From Nonomuraea endophytica (GTDB lineage: Bacteria; Actinomycetota; Actinomycetes; Streptosporangiales; Streptosporangiaceae), in the NCBI RefSeq assembly GCF_014203235.1, contig NZ_JACHIN010000001.1, forward strand, positions 248,001 to 312,000: DNA of 64,000 nucleotides, written 5' to 3'. Shown piece by piece: positions 32,105 through 40,479 of this stretch (position 1 is the stretch's first letter; the number at the start of each line of letters is the position of its first letter). Made by a program: the position numbers and the translations under genes. The notes below the pieces were generated by a model that made no database searches, was not told the origin of the DNA, and worked only from the letters and a program-made list of their open reading frames with translations.

Positions 32105-32940
32105 GACTTGGCGTGATGTTCGACCGCGACCTGCCGCCCGAGCGGCTCGTCCCCTTCGCCCACGAGCTCGACGCCACCGTCGTGGACGACCTGTGGGTCG
32201 TGGAGGACCTCGGCTGGACCGGCGGCGTCTCCTCGGCCGCCACCGCCCTGGCCGCCACCTCGCGGTTGCGCGTCGGCCTCGGCATCGCGCCCGCGCCACT
32301 GCGGAATCCGGCCCTGCTGGCCATGGAGTTCGGCAACCTGGCCAGGCTCTACCCCGGGCGCCTGGCCGCGGGGGTCGGGCACGGTGTCCAGGCGTGGATG
32401 CGGCAGGTCGGCGCGGCCGTACCGTCTCCGCTGGCTCTGCTGGAGGAGACGATCACGAGCGTGCGGGCGCTGCTGCGCGGCGAGCGTGTGGTCGTGGACG
32501 GCAGGGCCGTCCACCTCGACGGCGTCTCGCTCGTCCACCCGCCCGCGGAGCCGCCGCCCGTGCTGGCCGGGGTGCTGAACCCCAGGTCGCTCACGCTGTC
32601 GGGACGCGTGGCCGACGGGACGATCATCCCCGAGGGCTTCGGGGCCGCGCGGGTGCCGTGGGTGCGCGCTCAGATCGCCGCTGACGGGCCGCACGAGCTC
32701 GTCGCCTTCACTCACCTGTACGTCGGCGACGACGCCGAGCAGGTGGCGCGGCCGATCGTGGCCGAGTACAGCGAGTTCCTGAAGGTGGCGCCGGACGAGG
32801 TGGCCATGGCGGTCGGCGGCGTCGAACAGGCCGTGGCCCACGTCCGCGCGCTGTGGTCGGCCGGGGTGGACACCGTCGTGCTGCGCCCGGTCGGCTCGGC
32901 CCCGCTGCGGCACGTGCACGAGGTTCTCAAAGCCCTGTGA
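32101..32940 (+). CDS. LLM-class (luciferase-like) flavin-dependent oxidoreductase
   Basis: The 279-residue protein starts at GTG 32101 with GGAGG upstream, overlapping the GNAT stop. It has the TIM-barrel pattern of bacterial luciferase-like enzymes, with LRVGLGIAPAPLRNPALLA, LYPGRLAAGVGHGVQAWM and VRALLRGERVVVDG. Members use FMNH2 or reduced F420 and an organic substrate. In actinomycetes many short proteins of this type use F420. Cofactor and substrate are not evident here. Coupling to an acetyltransferase suggests small-molecule modification or detoxification, which is inference only. Confidence 0.85.
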   Translation: MRLGVMFDRDLPPERLVPFAHELDATVVDDLWVVEDLGWTGGVSSAATALAATSRLRVGLGIAPAPLRNPALLAMEFGNLARLYPGRLAAGVGHGVQAWMRQVGAAVPSPLALLEETITSVRALLRGERVVVDGRAVHLDGVSLVHPPAEPPPVLAGVLNPRSLTLSGRVADGTIIPEGFGAARVPWVRAQIAADGPHELVAFTHLYVGDDAEQVARPIVAEYSEFLKVAPDEVAMAVGGVEQAVAHVRALWSAGVDTVVLRPVGSAPLRHVHEVLKAL

Positions 32941-33016
32941 ATCTGGCCGTTCGGCCGATGCCGGGTCGGCCGCGCGGCCGATGGCGGGAGGCGGTGGCCA
33001 CGCGACGATCTCATCC

Positions 33017-33736
33017 ATGAGACGAATCGCGGTGATGGCCGCGGGCATCGCGCTCCTCGCGGGCTGCGGCGTGGAACTCGACGCGCCCGAGCAGCATTCG
33101 GCGCAGACGTTCACCCACTCCGGTGGCACCCTCACGATCAAGTCGTCGCTCGGCGGGCTCCGGGTCGAGCCGGGCTCGCCGGGGGTGGTCAAGGTCGACC
33201 GGTGGCTCAAGGGCAAGGCGGCCGACGCGGACAACTCCTCCTGGTCGCTGACCGGGGACATGCTGCGGCTCAGCGCCAACTGCAACATGGTCATCGGCGA
33301 CTGCGGCGGACGCTACCGGATCGCGGTGCCGCCCGGCATCAAGCTCGTGGTCGAGGGCAGCGACGGGGTGATCGCCAGCGGCCTGTCGCAGGACGTGGAC
33401 ATCGCGGCGATGGACACGATCCGCGTGGTGGACATGGCCGGCGCCCTGCGCCTGCGGACCGAGGGCATGGTCACCGGTGAGCGCCTGCGCTCGGGCCGGG
33501 TGCGCGTGCGCACCGACTCCGGCTCGATCCACCTGCAGTTCGCGGTACGGCCGGCGAACGTCGACGTCCTCTCCCGGGACGGCGGGGTGGTGACCACGGT
33601 GCCCGACGGGGTGTACAAGGTCGTGGCCAAGAGCCAGGACGGCTCGGTCAGCTCCAAGGTCAAGAACGGCGACAGCCCGGACACGATCACGGCCAGAAGC
33701 GGAAGCGGCAACATCAAAGTCCTTTACGATGACTGA
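33017..33736 (+). CDS. Lipoprotein with DUF4097-like beta-helix repeat
   Basis: The 239-residue protein has a lipoprotein signal peptide ending in the lipobox LLAGC (Cys 17 after MRRIAVMAAGIA). The rest is a repetitive beta-rich sequence with DUF4097/adhesin-like phrases such as GGTLTIKSSLGGLRVEPG, VVEGSDGVIASGLSQDV and SGSIHLQF, GSGNIKVLYDD at the end. Similar proteins are membrane-anchored on the outer face and often linked to envelope stress, but their activity is unknown. The stop codon lies inside the palindromic operator of the following TetR gene. Confidence 0.75.
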   Translation: MRRIAVMAAGIALLAGCGVELDAPEQHSAQTFTHSGGTLTIKSSLGGLRVEPGSPGVVKVDRWLKGKAADADNSSWSLTGDMLRLSANCNMVIGDCGGRYRIAVPPGIKLVVEGSDGVIASGLSQDVDIAAMDTIRVVDMAGALRLRTEGMVTGERLRSGRVRVRTDSGSIHLQFAVRPANVDVLSRDGGVVTTVPDGVYKVVAKSQDGSVSSKVKNGDSPDTITARSGSGNIKVLYDD

Positions 33737-33748
33737 CCGGTCAGTCAT
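33729..33748. promoter_or_regulatory. Perfect 20-bp palindromic operator for the TetR regulator
   Basis: TGACTGACCGGTCAGTCA, extended by one A/T pair, is a perfect palindrome typical of TetR-family operators. It lies ten bases before the tetR ATG and covers the stop codon of the upstream lipoprotein gene. CATAAT (33746-33751) overlaps its right edge and could be a -10 element, so binding would block transcription of the regulator and its coupled membrane gene. Confidence 0.75.
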
Positions 33749-33757
33749 AATAGGCGC

Positions 33758-34315
33758 ATGTCACCGAAACGAGTGGACAAGGCGGCCCGCAAGCAGGAGA
33801 TCCTCGCGGCCGCCGTCCGCGTCTTCGCGCGCAAGGGCTTCGCCGCCTCGCGCATCGACGACGTCGCCGAAGAGGCCGGCATCGCCAAAGGCAGCGTCTA
33901 CCTGTATTTCGACAGCAGAGACGCCCTGCTGGAAGCCGCCTTCTCCCAGTACACAGCCGACGCCGACGCCATCGTCGCCCAAGCCCTGAACAGCACCGAC
34001 CCGCCCCTGGAACGCCTGGCCCTGCTGGTACGCGGCACCATCGACGTGATCGCCGGAGCGCCCGACCTGGCCAGAACCCTGCTCGACCTGTGGGCGACCG
34101 ATCACATGCGGCCCGCGTACAAGGCCTACCGCGAGGCCGTCGCCGAACTCATCGCCCAGATCCGCCCCGGCCTCGGCCTGCCGCACGCCACCGTCATCGT
34201 CGGCGCCATCGAGGGCGTGGTGCTGCAGTGGCTGGTCGACCCCGAGGTGCCGATCGCCGACCTGGCCGGCCCCGTCCTGGAGGTCGTGGTCGAGGGCCTG
34301 AGGGAGCGCGCATGA
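33758..34315 (+). CDS. TetR/AcrR-family transcriptional regulator
   Basis: The 185-residue protein has the TetR N-terminal helix-turn-helix (RKQEILAAAVRVFARKGFAA, then IDDVAEEAGIAKGSVYLYF) at residues 9-55, followed by an all-helical ligand-binding part. The perfect palindrome just upstream is a likely autoregulatory operator. The gene downstream, encoding a small membrane protein, overlaps it as ATGA and is probably the regulated partner. The ligand is unknown. No other TetR-type palindrome of this sequence was noticed elsewhere in the window. Confidence 0.93.
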   Translation: MSPKRVDKAARKQEILAAAVRVFARKGFAASRIDDVAEEAGIAKGSVYLYFDSRDALLEAAFSQYTADADAIVAQALNSTDPPLERLALLVRGTIDVIAGAPDLARTLLDLWATDHMRPAYKAYREAVAELIAQIRPGLGLPHATVIVGAIEGVVLQWLVDPEVPIADLAGPVLEVVVEGLRERA

Positions 34316-34839
34316 GCACCCTCCGCACACTCGACGAGCGCCTCATCGCCCCCGGCGCCACCCCGCACGACCGCACCGTCGTCTACTCCACCGCGGTGGC
34401 CGGCACGGTCCTGGCCACCGCCCTGGCCTATGCCGCGGGCCTGTCCACGCTGCCGCTCGTGCTGATCGCGATCGTGGCCTTCGACCTGTACGGCGGGGCC
34501 GCCGTCAACGCCACCACCGCCGCCAAGCGGCACTTCCACCGGCCCGGCCGCACCTGGCGCCACCACGTCGGATTCGTCGCCATCCACGTGCAGCCGTTCC
34601 TGCTCGCCCTGGTCGTACCTGGCTTCACATGGACCGCGGCCGCCGTCGTCTACTTGCTGGCCCTCGCGGGCGCCGTCATCACCGTCAGCGTCCCCGCCGA
34701 CGTCCGGCGGCCGGTCGCCTTCGGCTGCACCGCGCTCGCGATCGGGCTGGCGCTGCCGCTGGCGATCCCGGCGGCGATCGGCTGGCTCGCGCCCGTGCTG
34801 TTCGTCAAGCTCCTGCTCGCCCACCTCCAACCCCTCTGA
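34312..34839 (+). CDS. Small multi-spanning membrane protein coupled to TetR regulator
   Basis: The 175-residue protein begins at ATG 34312, overlapping the tetR stop. It has about five or six hydrophobic segments (e.g. VVYSTAVAGTVLATALAYAA, FLLALVVPGFTWTAAAVVYL) and a conserved-looking loop KRHFHRPGRTWRHHVGF. I do not recognise the family. Coupling to a TetR regulator suggests that the protein is produced in response to a small molecule, as for transporters or membrane-stress proteins, but at this length it is not a typical efflux pump. Confidence 0.75.
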   Translation: MSTLRTLDERLIAPGATPHDRTVVYSTAVAGTVLATALAYAAGLSTLPLVLIAIVAFDLYGGAAVNATTAAKRHFHRPGRTWRHHVGFVAIHVQPFLLALVVPGFTWTAAAVVYLLALAGAVITVSVPADVRRPVAFGCTALAIGLALPLAIPAAIGWLAPVLFVKLLLAHLQPL

Positions 34840-34874
34840 AGAAAACCCGAAGTCCCGGGGCACACCATGGCCGC

Positions 34875-35306
34875 ATGACCGAGACGACCGACAGCAGGGA
34901 CCGATCCGTCGCCGAGCACGTCCGCCGCTACCTGGCGACGGACGGCCGGGACGGGTACATGGAAGGCGGCATGACCAACCTCATCCTGACGACGGTAGGC
35001 AGAAAGAGCGGGCTGCGACGCCGTACCGGCCTGTTCTTCGGCCAGGACGCCGACACCTACGTCCTGGTCGCATCAGGCAGCGCGTACGGCGCGCCCCTCC
35101 CGGACTGGTACCTCAACACGGTGGCGAACCCGGAGGTGGACGTCCAAATCCTCGCCGACCGCTTCAAGGCCCACGCCAGAACCACCACCGGCGCCGAACG
35201 CGCCCGCCTGTGGACCATGATGCTCACCCTGGCCCCCGCCTACCGCCCCTACGCCGCCACAGCCCTCCAGGAAATCCCCATCGTGACCCTGAACCGCATC
35301 CAATAA
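34875..35306 (+). CDS. Deazaflavin (F420)-dependent nitroreductase-family protein (DDN-like)
   Basis: The 143-residue protein has the DDN-family core: GYMEGGMTNLILTTVGRKSG, RRRTGLFFGQDADTYVLVAS and PDWYLNTVANPEVDVQ. These split-barrel proteins bind F420 and reduce quinones or other substrates; F420 is common in actinomycetes. It lies 35 bases after the TetR-linked membrane gene and could be part of the same transcript. The natural substrate is unknown. Confidence 0.9.
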   Translation: MTETTDSRDRSVAEHVRRYLATDGRDGYMEGGMTNLILTTVGRKSGLRRRTGLFFGQDADTYVLVASGSAYGAPLPDWYLNTVANPEVDVQILADRFKAHARTTTGAERARLWTMMLTLAPAYRPYAATALQEIPIVTLNRIQ

Positions 35307-35337
35307 CGTCCACCCCGGCCACGAGGACGCCGACGCA

Positions 35338-35742
35338 TCAGATCGTGTCGAGCAGGCGGGCGAAGCTGGTCTGGTCGGCGCACTCCACGGAGTAGCCGTA
35401 GTGGATCTCGTCCCGCCCGCCGTTCAGCCGCTTGGGGAAGGTCCGCATGTTCGAGCTGTGGTGGTATCCACCCTTGAAGGTCACGCCGGGGACCCCACAC
35501 AACTCGTCCACCGGCGACCACGGCGCCACGATCACCGCGATGACCTGGCTCACGAGCCGCTTGCGGTTGAGGTACACGATCTGCCGGCGACCTTGGTGAA
35601 CCAGCTCGAGGTCCCCCTTGGTGGCATGAGAGGGGCGGAATCCGAGTTCGCCAGCATGCTTCACCAGCTGATCTTCCAGGTCGTTCGCCCACGCGCGCGA
35701 TTCCGGCCAAGGCGGGGGAATGAAGCGGAATGATCCAGACAT
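35338..35742 (-). CDS. Hypothetical protein
   Basis: I do not recognise this protein. From the ATG at 35742 it has 134 residues and begins MSGSFRFIPPPWPESRAWANDLE. It is soluble, with a basic middle (VHQGRRQIVYLNRKRLVSQV) and a C-terminus containing VTFKGGYHHSSNMRTFP and DEIHYGYSVECADQTSF. The ribosome-binding site is weak, and an ATG at 35754 is also possible. Codon use resembles the neighbours at third positions, which supports coding. It stands alone between two unrelated genes. Confidence 0.55.
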   Translation of the reverse strand: MSGSFRFIPPPWPESRAWANDLEDQLVKHAGELGFRPSHATKGDLELVHQGRRQIVYLNRKRLVSQVIAVIVAPWSPVDELCGVPGVTFKGGYHHSSNMRTFPKRLNGGRDEIHYGYSVECADQTSFARLLDTI

Positions 35743-35854
35743 GCTGGGAACCATACGCCGACAACCCCTCGACGATGCACCCCCAAGGCAACAGCACTCC
35801 CGAAGCGAGGAAACCCGGCCTCCGCAGCACAAGGAAGCCGGGATTCCGCACGGC

Positions 35855-37018
35855 CTACTTGAGGAGTTGGCGGGCCATGACCATGCGCTGGATCTGGTTG
35901 GTGCCCTCGTAGATCTGGGTGATCTTGGCGTCGCGCATCATGCGCTCCACCGGGAACTCGCGGGTGTAGCCGTAGCCGCCCAGGAGCTGGACGGCGTCGG
36001 TGGTGATCTCCATGGCGGCGTCCGAGGCGGCGCACTTGGCGGCGCTGGACAGGAAGGTCAGGTCCTTCTGGGGGGTGCCGTGCATGGCGAGTTCGGACTT
36101 GGCGGCCGCGTGGTAGGTGAGTTGCCTGGCCGCCTCCAGCTTCATCGCCATGTCGGCGAGCATGAACTGGACGCCCTGGAAGTCGCCGATCGGCTTGCCG
36201 AACTGCTTGCGGTCCTTGACGTAGCCCACGGCGAAGTCGAGGGCGCCTTGGGCGATGCCCAGGGCCTGGGCGGCGATGGTGATGCGGGTGTGGTCCAGGG
36301 TGGCCAGGGCGGTCTTGAAGCCGGTGCCGGGGTCGCCGATCATGCGGGACGCGGGGATGCGGACGTTGTCCAGGATCACCTGGCGGGTGGGTGAGGCCTT
36401 GATGCCGAGCTTCTTCTCCTTGGGACCGAAGGAGACGCCTTCGTCGGACTTTTCCACTACGAAGGCGGAGATGCCCCGGGCGCCTTCGCCGGGTGACGTC
36501 ACGGCCATCACCGTGTAGTACTCGGAGATGCCGGCGTTGGTGATCCACATCTTGGCGCCGTTGAGGACGTAGTGGTCGCCGTCCTGGACGGCCTTGGTCT
36601 TCATGGCGGCGGCGTCCGAACCGGCCTCGGCCTCGGACAGGGCGTAGGAGAACATCGCCTCGCCCGTGGCCACCGGGGCCAGGTAGCGCGACTTCAGGTC
36701 CTCGGACGCGGACAGCAGCAGGGGTACGGTGCCCAGCTTGTTGACCGCGGGGATCAGGGACGAGGACGCGCAGGCCCTGGCCACCTCTTCGATGACGATG
36801 ACCGTGGCCAGGGCGTCGGCGCCGGCTCCGCCGTACTCCTCGGGGACGTGTACGGCGTGCAGGTCGGCCGCTACGAGCGCCTTGTAGACGTCCCAGGGAA
36901 ATTCCTCGTTCTCGTCGGCCTCCGCCGCACGCGGGGCGATCTTCTCATCGGCCAGGGCGCGGACGGTCTCGCGAAGCATGTCGTGCTCTTCGGCCGGCGC
37001 GTAGAGAGGGAAGCTCAT
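35855..37018 (-). CDS. Acyl-CoA dehydrogenase
   Basis: The 387-residue flavoenzyme has all the acyl-CoA dehydrogenase landmarks: FPWDVYKALVAADLHAVHVP, MFSYALSEAEAGSDAAAM for FAD and substrate binding, GAKMWITNAG, and QLLGGYGYTREFPVERMMRD. The catalytic glutamate lies in QIYEGTNQIQ, the position used by short-chain and medium-chain enzymes. It oxidises an acyl-CoA to the 2-enoyl-CoA and passes electrons to ETF. It is divergent from the UDP-glucose dehydrogenase gene, with a 124-bp shared upstream region. No other beta-oxidation gene is adjacent. Confidence 0.95.
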   Translation of the reverse strand: MSFPLYAPAEEHDMLRETVRALADEKIAPRAAEADENEEFPWDVYKALVAADLHAVHVPEEYGGAGADALATVIVIEEVARACASSSLIPAVNKLGTVPLLLSASEDLKSRYLAPVATGEAMFSYALSEAEAGSDAAAMKTKAVQDGDHYVLNGAKMWITNAGISEYYTVMAVTSPGEGARGISAFVVEKSDEGVSFGPKEKKLGIKASPTRQVILDNVRIPASRMIGDPGTGFKTALATLDHTRITIAAQALGIAQGALDFAVGYVKDRKQFGKPIGDFQGVQFMLADMAMKLEAARQLTYHAAAKSELAMHGTPQKDLTFLSSAAKCAASDAAMEITTDAVQLLGGYGYTREFPVERMMRDAKITQIYEGTNQIQRMVMARQLLK

Positions 37019-37142
37019 AGCACAAATACTAGGACGTCCGAGCAACTTGTTACCAGCGGGTACGGTTTGCTGGTTTATGCAGGTGGCACAGACGAGGTAG
37101 TGAGGGCCGGTAGCATGCCTGGCGATCGAAAGGAGCTCACTC

Positions 37143-38456
37143 GTGCCATATCGCCTCACGGTGATCGGGACCGGATACCTGGGAGTCACGCATGCCGCGT
37201 GCATGGCCGACCTCGGATTCGACGTCCTGGGCCTAGACATCGACGCGGACAAGATCCGCCGCCTCCAGAACGGTGAGCTTCCCATCCACGAACCCGGGCT
37301 GGAACCCGTCCTGCGCCGCGGGCTCGAATCCGGCCGGCTGCGCTTCACGACCTCCTACGAGGAGGCCGGGGAGTTCGGCGACGTGCACTTCCTCGCCCTC
37401 GGCACGCCGCAGAAACAGGGCGAGTACGCGGCCGACACCTCCTACCTCGACGCGGCCGTCGAGTCGCTGGCGCCGTACCTCACGCGTGAGTGCCTGATCG
37501 TCGGCAAGTCGACCGTGCCCGTCGGCACCGCCGCCCGGCTGGCCGACAAGCTGGCCCGGCTCGCACCGGCCGGCGCCCAGGCGGAGCTGGCCTGGAACCC
37601 CGAGTTTTTGCGGGAGGGCCACGCCGTACAGGACACGCTCAAGCCCGATCGCCTCGTCATGGGCGTGCGCTCCGAGCGGGCCGAGAAGATCCTGCGCGAG
37701 ATCTACGAACCGCTGGGTGATGTGCCCGTGGTCGTCACCGACTTCGCCACGGCCGAGCTGGTCAAGGCCGCCGCGAACTCCTTCCTCGCCACCAAGATCT
37801 CCTTCATCAACGCGATGGCTGAAGTGTGCGAGGCCGCGCACGCCGACGTGCAGCAACTGGCGACCGCGCTCTCGTTCGACGACCGGATCGGCGGCAAGTT
37901 CCTGAACGCCGGGCTCGGGTTCGGCGGCGGCTGCCTGCCCAAGGACATCCGGGCGTTCATGGCGCGCGCGGGCGAGTTGGGCGCCGACCAGGCGCTGACG
38001 TTCCTGCGAGAGGTCGACGCGATCAACATGCGGCGCCGGGCCCGCATGGTGGACCTGGCGCGCGAACTGGCCGGCGGCTCGTTCCGCGGCTGCACGGTGG
38101 GCGTGCTGGGGGCCGCGTTCAAGCCCAACTCCGACGACATCCGCGACTCCCCCGCGCTCGACGTCGCGGTCACGATCGGCGAGCAGGGCGGCGCGGTCAC
38201 CGTCTATGACCCGATCGCGCTGGACAACGCCCGCAAGGCCCACCCCGAGCTCAATTACGGCAGTTCGGCGGTGGATGCGGTCCGTGGGGCGCATGTCGTC
38301 CTGTTGCTCACGGAATGGCAGGAGTTCGTGGACCTCGACCCCGAAGCCCTGGGGCTGGTGGTCGCCGAGCGCAAGATCGTCGACGGCCGCAACGCCCTCG
38401 ACCCCACCGCCTGGCGCGCCGCCGCCTGGCACTACCGGGCGCTCGGCCGCCCCTAA
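37143..38456 (+). CDS. UDP-glucose/GDP-mannose 6-dehydrogenase family protein
   Basis: The 437-residue protein begins at GTG 37143 with AAGGAG upstream. It has the NAD-binding VIGTGYLGVTHAACMADLGF and the substrate helix ATAELVKAAANSFLATKISF. The catalytic motif GFGGGCLPKD contains Cys264. The C-terminal domain has GAAFKPNSDDIRDSPAL. It oxidises UDP-glucose (or a related NDP-sugar) twice to the uronic acid in the cytoplasm, providing a precursor for envelope polysaccharide or glycolipid. This fits the glycosyltransferases to the left, although it is not in an operon with them. Confidence 0.93.
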   Translation: MPYRLTVIGTGYLGVTHAACMADLGFDVLGLDIDADKIRRLQNGELPIHEPGLEPVLRRGLESGRLRFTTSYEEAGEFGDVHFLALGTPQKQGEYAADTSYLDAAVESLAPYLTRECLIVGKSTVPVGTAARLADKLARLAPAGAQAELAWNPEFLREGHAVQDTLKPDRLVMGVRSERAEKILREIYEPLGDVPVVVTDFATAELVKAAANSFLATKISFINAMAEVCEAAHADVQQLATALSFDDRIGGKFLNAGLGFGGGCLPKDIRAFMARAGELGADQALTFLREVDAINMRRRARMVDLARELAGGSFRGCTVGVLGAAFKPNSDDIRDSPALDVAVTIGEQGGAVTVYDPIALDNARKAHPELNYGSSAVDAVRGAHVVLLLTEWQEFVDLDPEALGLVVAERKIVDGRNALDPTAWRAAAWHYRALGRP

Positions 38457-38479
38457 CCCTTCCTATCCTTTACGGCGAG

Positions 38480-38526
38480 CCCCCGACCCACGCCACCCGC
38501 CGACGCGGGCTGACGCAGGTCGGGGG
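38480..38526. terminator. Structured element between convergent genes, possible bidirectional terminator
   Basis: CCCCCGACC (38480-38488) pairs with GGTCGGGGG (38518-38526), and a smaller CCCGC/GCGGG hairpin lies inside. The element sits between the UDP-glucose dehydrogenase stop and the convergent L7/L12-like gene. There is no T-run on either side, so intrinsic termination is uncertain. Confidence 0.4.
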
Positions 38527-38595
38527 GATCGCTTCTCACGTCGGACGTGGTCCCCACCGCAACGGCCGCCCTTGGCCCCCTGGACCGGAAAACCC

Positions 38596-39060
38596 CTAGG
38601 TCGTCAGGCTGGTTATGAAGCGTTCGGCTTCGTCCTCGGCCATACCGGTTTCGCCGCGTACCAGGTAGATCGCCTGTTGGCGGTGGCCCTCGGCTATCAG
38701 GTGGCGGACCCGGCCCGCCAGGTCGCCCGTGCCGCGGCGGGCCAGCGACGGGCGTATGCCGGCGAAGGCCGGGTGGTCGGTGAGCCTGCCGCGGCCCGCG
38801 GCCACGTCCTCCACCAGGTCCTTGGCCTCTTTCAGGCCGAGCCGGCTGCGCTCGCGGACGATCTTGATGGCGTGGATGGTCTTTCCCTGCTGCAACAGAT
38901 GGAGGACTTCCCGCTCGGTGTCCGCGGGCGAGTGGAGGGAAGGCGGCGGCTTCCGTTCGCCCCGGCGCCGGCCCGACATCACCAGGCTCACGGCCACCGC
39001 GGCCCCCACCACGCCGAGGATCAGCACTATCGCCATCAGCCCGATTTCCATGCCCCGCAT
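38596..39060 (-). CDS. Membrane-anchored protein with L7/L12-like C-terminal-domain repeats
   Basis: The product is about 154 residues with one N-terminal membrane segment (LMAIVLILGVVGAAVAVSLV) and a basic linker. Two helical modules follow that resemble the ribosomal L7/L12 C-terminal domain. The first contains EREVLHLLQQGKTIHAIKIV and GLGLKEAKDLVEDV, nearly the L7/L12 signature; the second (RVRHLIAEGHRQQAIYLVRG, GMAEDEAERFI) is more diverged. Such proteins occur in actinomycetes without known function and are not ribosomal. Starts at 39060 (MRGMEIG) and 39051 (MEIG) are both possible and have weak ribosome-binding sites. Confidence 0.7.
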   Translation of the reverse strand: MRGMEIGLMAIVLILGVVGAAVAVSLVMSGRRRGERKPPPSLHSPADTEREVLHLLQQGKTIHAIKIVRERSRLGLKEAKDLVEDVAAGRGRLTDHPAFAGIRPSLARRGTGDLAGRVRHLIAEGHRQQAIYLVRGETGMAEDEAERFITSLTT

Positions 39061-39097
39061 GATATTCACGGCCGGACTCGATGACACCCTTCGGAAA

Positions 39098-40111
39098 TCA
39101 GCCCGCGCGCTTGGGTGTGAAACGCAGGCCGGAGTGCAGTCCCGCCGGGCGGTCGCCTGTGGCGGGGAGGGCGGCCAGCAGGGCTCCTCTGCCGATGACG
39201 CCGGAGAAGACGGACGCGTCCAGGCCTTCCGGCGCGTAGAGGCCGGGGGCGAGGCCGCGGTAGGTGACCGGCGGTGCGGCGCCGGCCGGGACCCCACAGG
39301 CCTCGTAGGTGGCTCGGTGGTCGTCGTCGTAGGGCTCGAAGTGGTTGGTGACCCGGAGCGCGTCATCGTCGACCTCGACGGTGACGCGGCTCTGGAACGA
39401 GCCGTACTCGCCGGCCAGGTCGGGGCCGGGAGGCTCGGGCGGGCCGCCGAAGGGCGGGGTCACCGCGCGTCCGGTCACCTCTTCGATCACGGCGATGTGC
39501 AGCTGGTCCTGGAGCAGGACGTTGGCCGGGCCGGTGCCGAAGCTGGTGATGACCGTGTCGTACTCCGGCAGGATCGTGAAGGCCGAGTTGCCGCCCGGTG
39601 AGGTGCCGCCGTGGAAGGCGGCGGTGGTGCCGACGATGGGCTCCAGCCACCAGCCCAGCCCGATGGGCGGCGCCTGCGGAATGCCCAGGTCGAAGGTCGG
39701 GGTCAGCATGGCCTTCACCGAATCGGCCTCGATCACGCGGGTGCCGTTCTCCGCGATTCCGGCGTTCAGGTGCATGCGGCCGAAGGCGAGCATGTCGGCG
39801 ATGGTGACGATCGGCGTCCCGCCCGCGGCCCCGATCGATTCGGGGACGCTGAACAGCGACGTCGCGCGCAGCGCCATCGTCTCCATGTCGAAGAACGCGC
39901 CGACCGCGGTGTGGCGCAGGAACGCCTGGGTCTGTACGGCGGTGGCGTCCCGCATCCCGCACGGCTCGAACAGGTGACGCCGGATCGCCACCTCGTACGG
40001 CAGGCCGGTCTGCTCCTCGATGATGCGACCGGCGAGCACGAATCCCGGGTTCGAATAGTGAATGCAGGTGCCCGGCTCGAACAGCACGCTCACGTTCCGC
40101 AGATGCTCCAC
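39098..40111 (-). pseudogene. 5'-truncated serine hydrolase (beta-lactamase/class C type)
   Basis: This reading frame keeps the middle and end of a serine beta-lactamase/D-aminopeptidase-like protein. The YSN motif is in the segment CIHYSNPGFVLAGRIIEEQ, and AFHGGTSPGGNSAF supplies the HxG-type motif. The N-terminal 80-100 residues, which carry the catalytic S-x2-K, are missing: the frame begins only about 19 residues before the YSN tyrosine at a GTG (40111). Sequence upstream belongs to the C-terminal half of a TetR regulator on the other strand. The gene is therefore probably non-functional. A GTG-initiated shortened protein could still be made. Confidence 0.7.
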
Positions 40112-40437
40112 GTACGCCCTTCGACGCCGCCGAGAAGCTGGAGCTGCTCGCGCTCATCAGCTATTACGTCGCCGGCTACACCACGCAGGCCAACCCGGCC
40201 GAGCAACCCGGCGAGGAGTGGATCAACGGCGTCGCCGCCTTCGTCACCTCACGCCTGGAGACCGGGGAGTTCCCGCACATCCAGCAACTCCTGGACGGTG
40301 GTGACGCCGAAACCTTCGTCCGCCGGCTCGACACGCAGATGGCCGGCGACGAACGGTTCGAGCGCGGGCTCACGCGGATCCTCGACGGGATCGAGGCCGA
40401 GCTCGGGCGGCGATGGCCTGCCCGCGACACTTTGTGA
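40108..40437 (+). pseudogene. C-terminal fragment of a TetR-family regulator
   Basis: Reading 40108-40437 in frame gives about 109 residues ending at TGA. It contains PFDAAEKLELLALISYYVAG and FERGLTRILDGIEAELGRR, which match the C-terminal ligand-binding domain of TetR-type regulators. The DNA-binding N-terminus is absent, and no start codon or ribosome-binding site is present at the left end. It abuts the truncated serine hydrolase head to head, as expected if one deletion removed the divergent promoters and both N-termini. Confidence 0.65.
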
Positions 40438-40479
40438 TCTCATGGCAGGTGAGCCGATTCCTACGCGGAGGGCGATGCC

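Noticed and set aside
39098..40111. Functional beta-lactamase gene
   Set aside because: The catalytic S-x2-K segment is absent and the upstream DNA belongs to another gene fragment.
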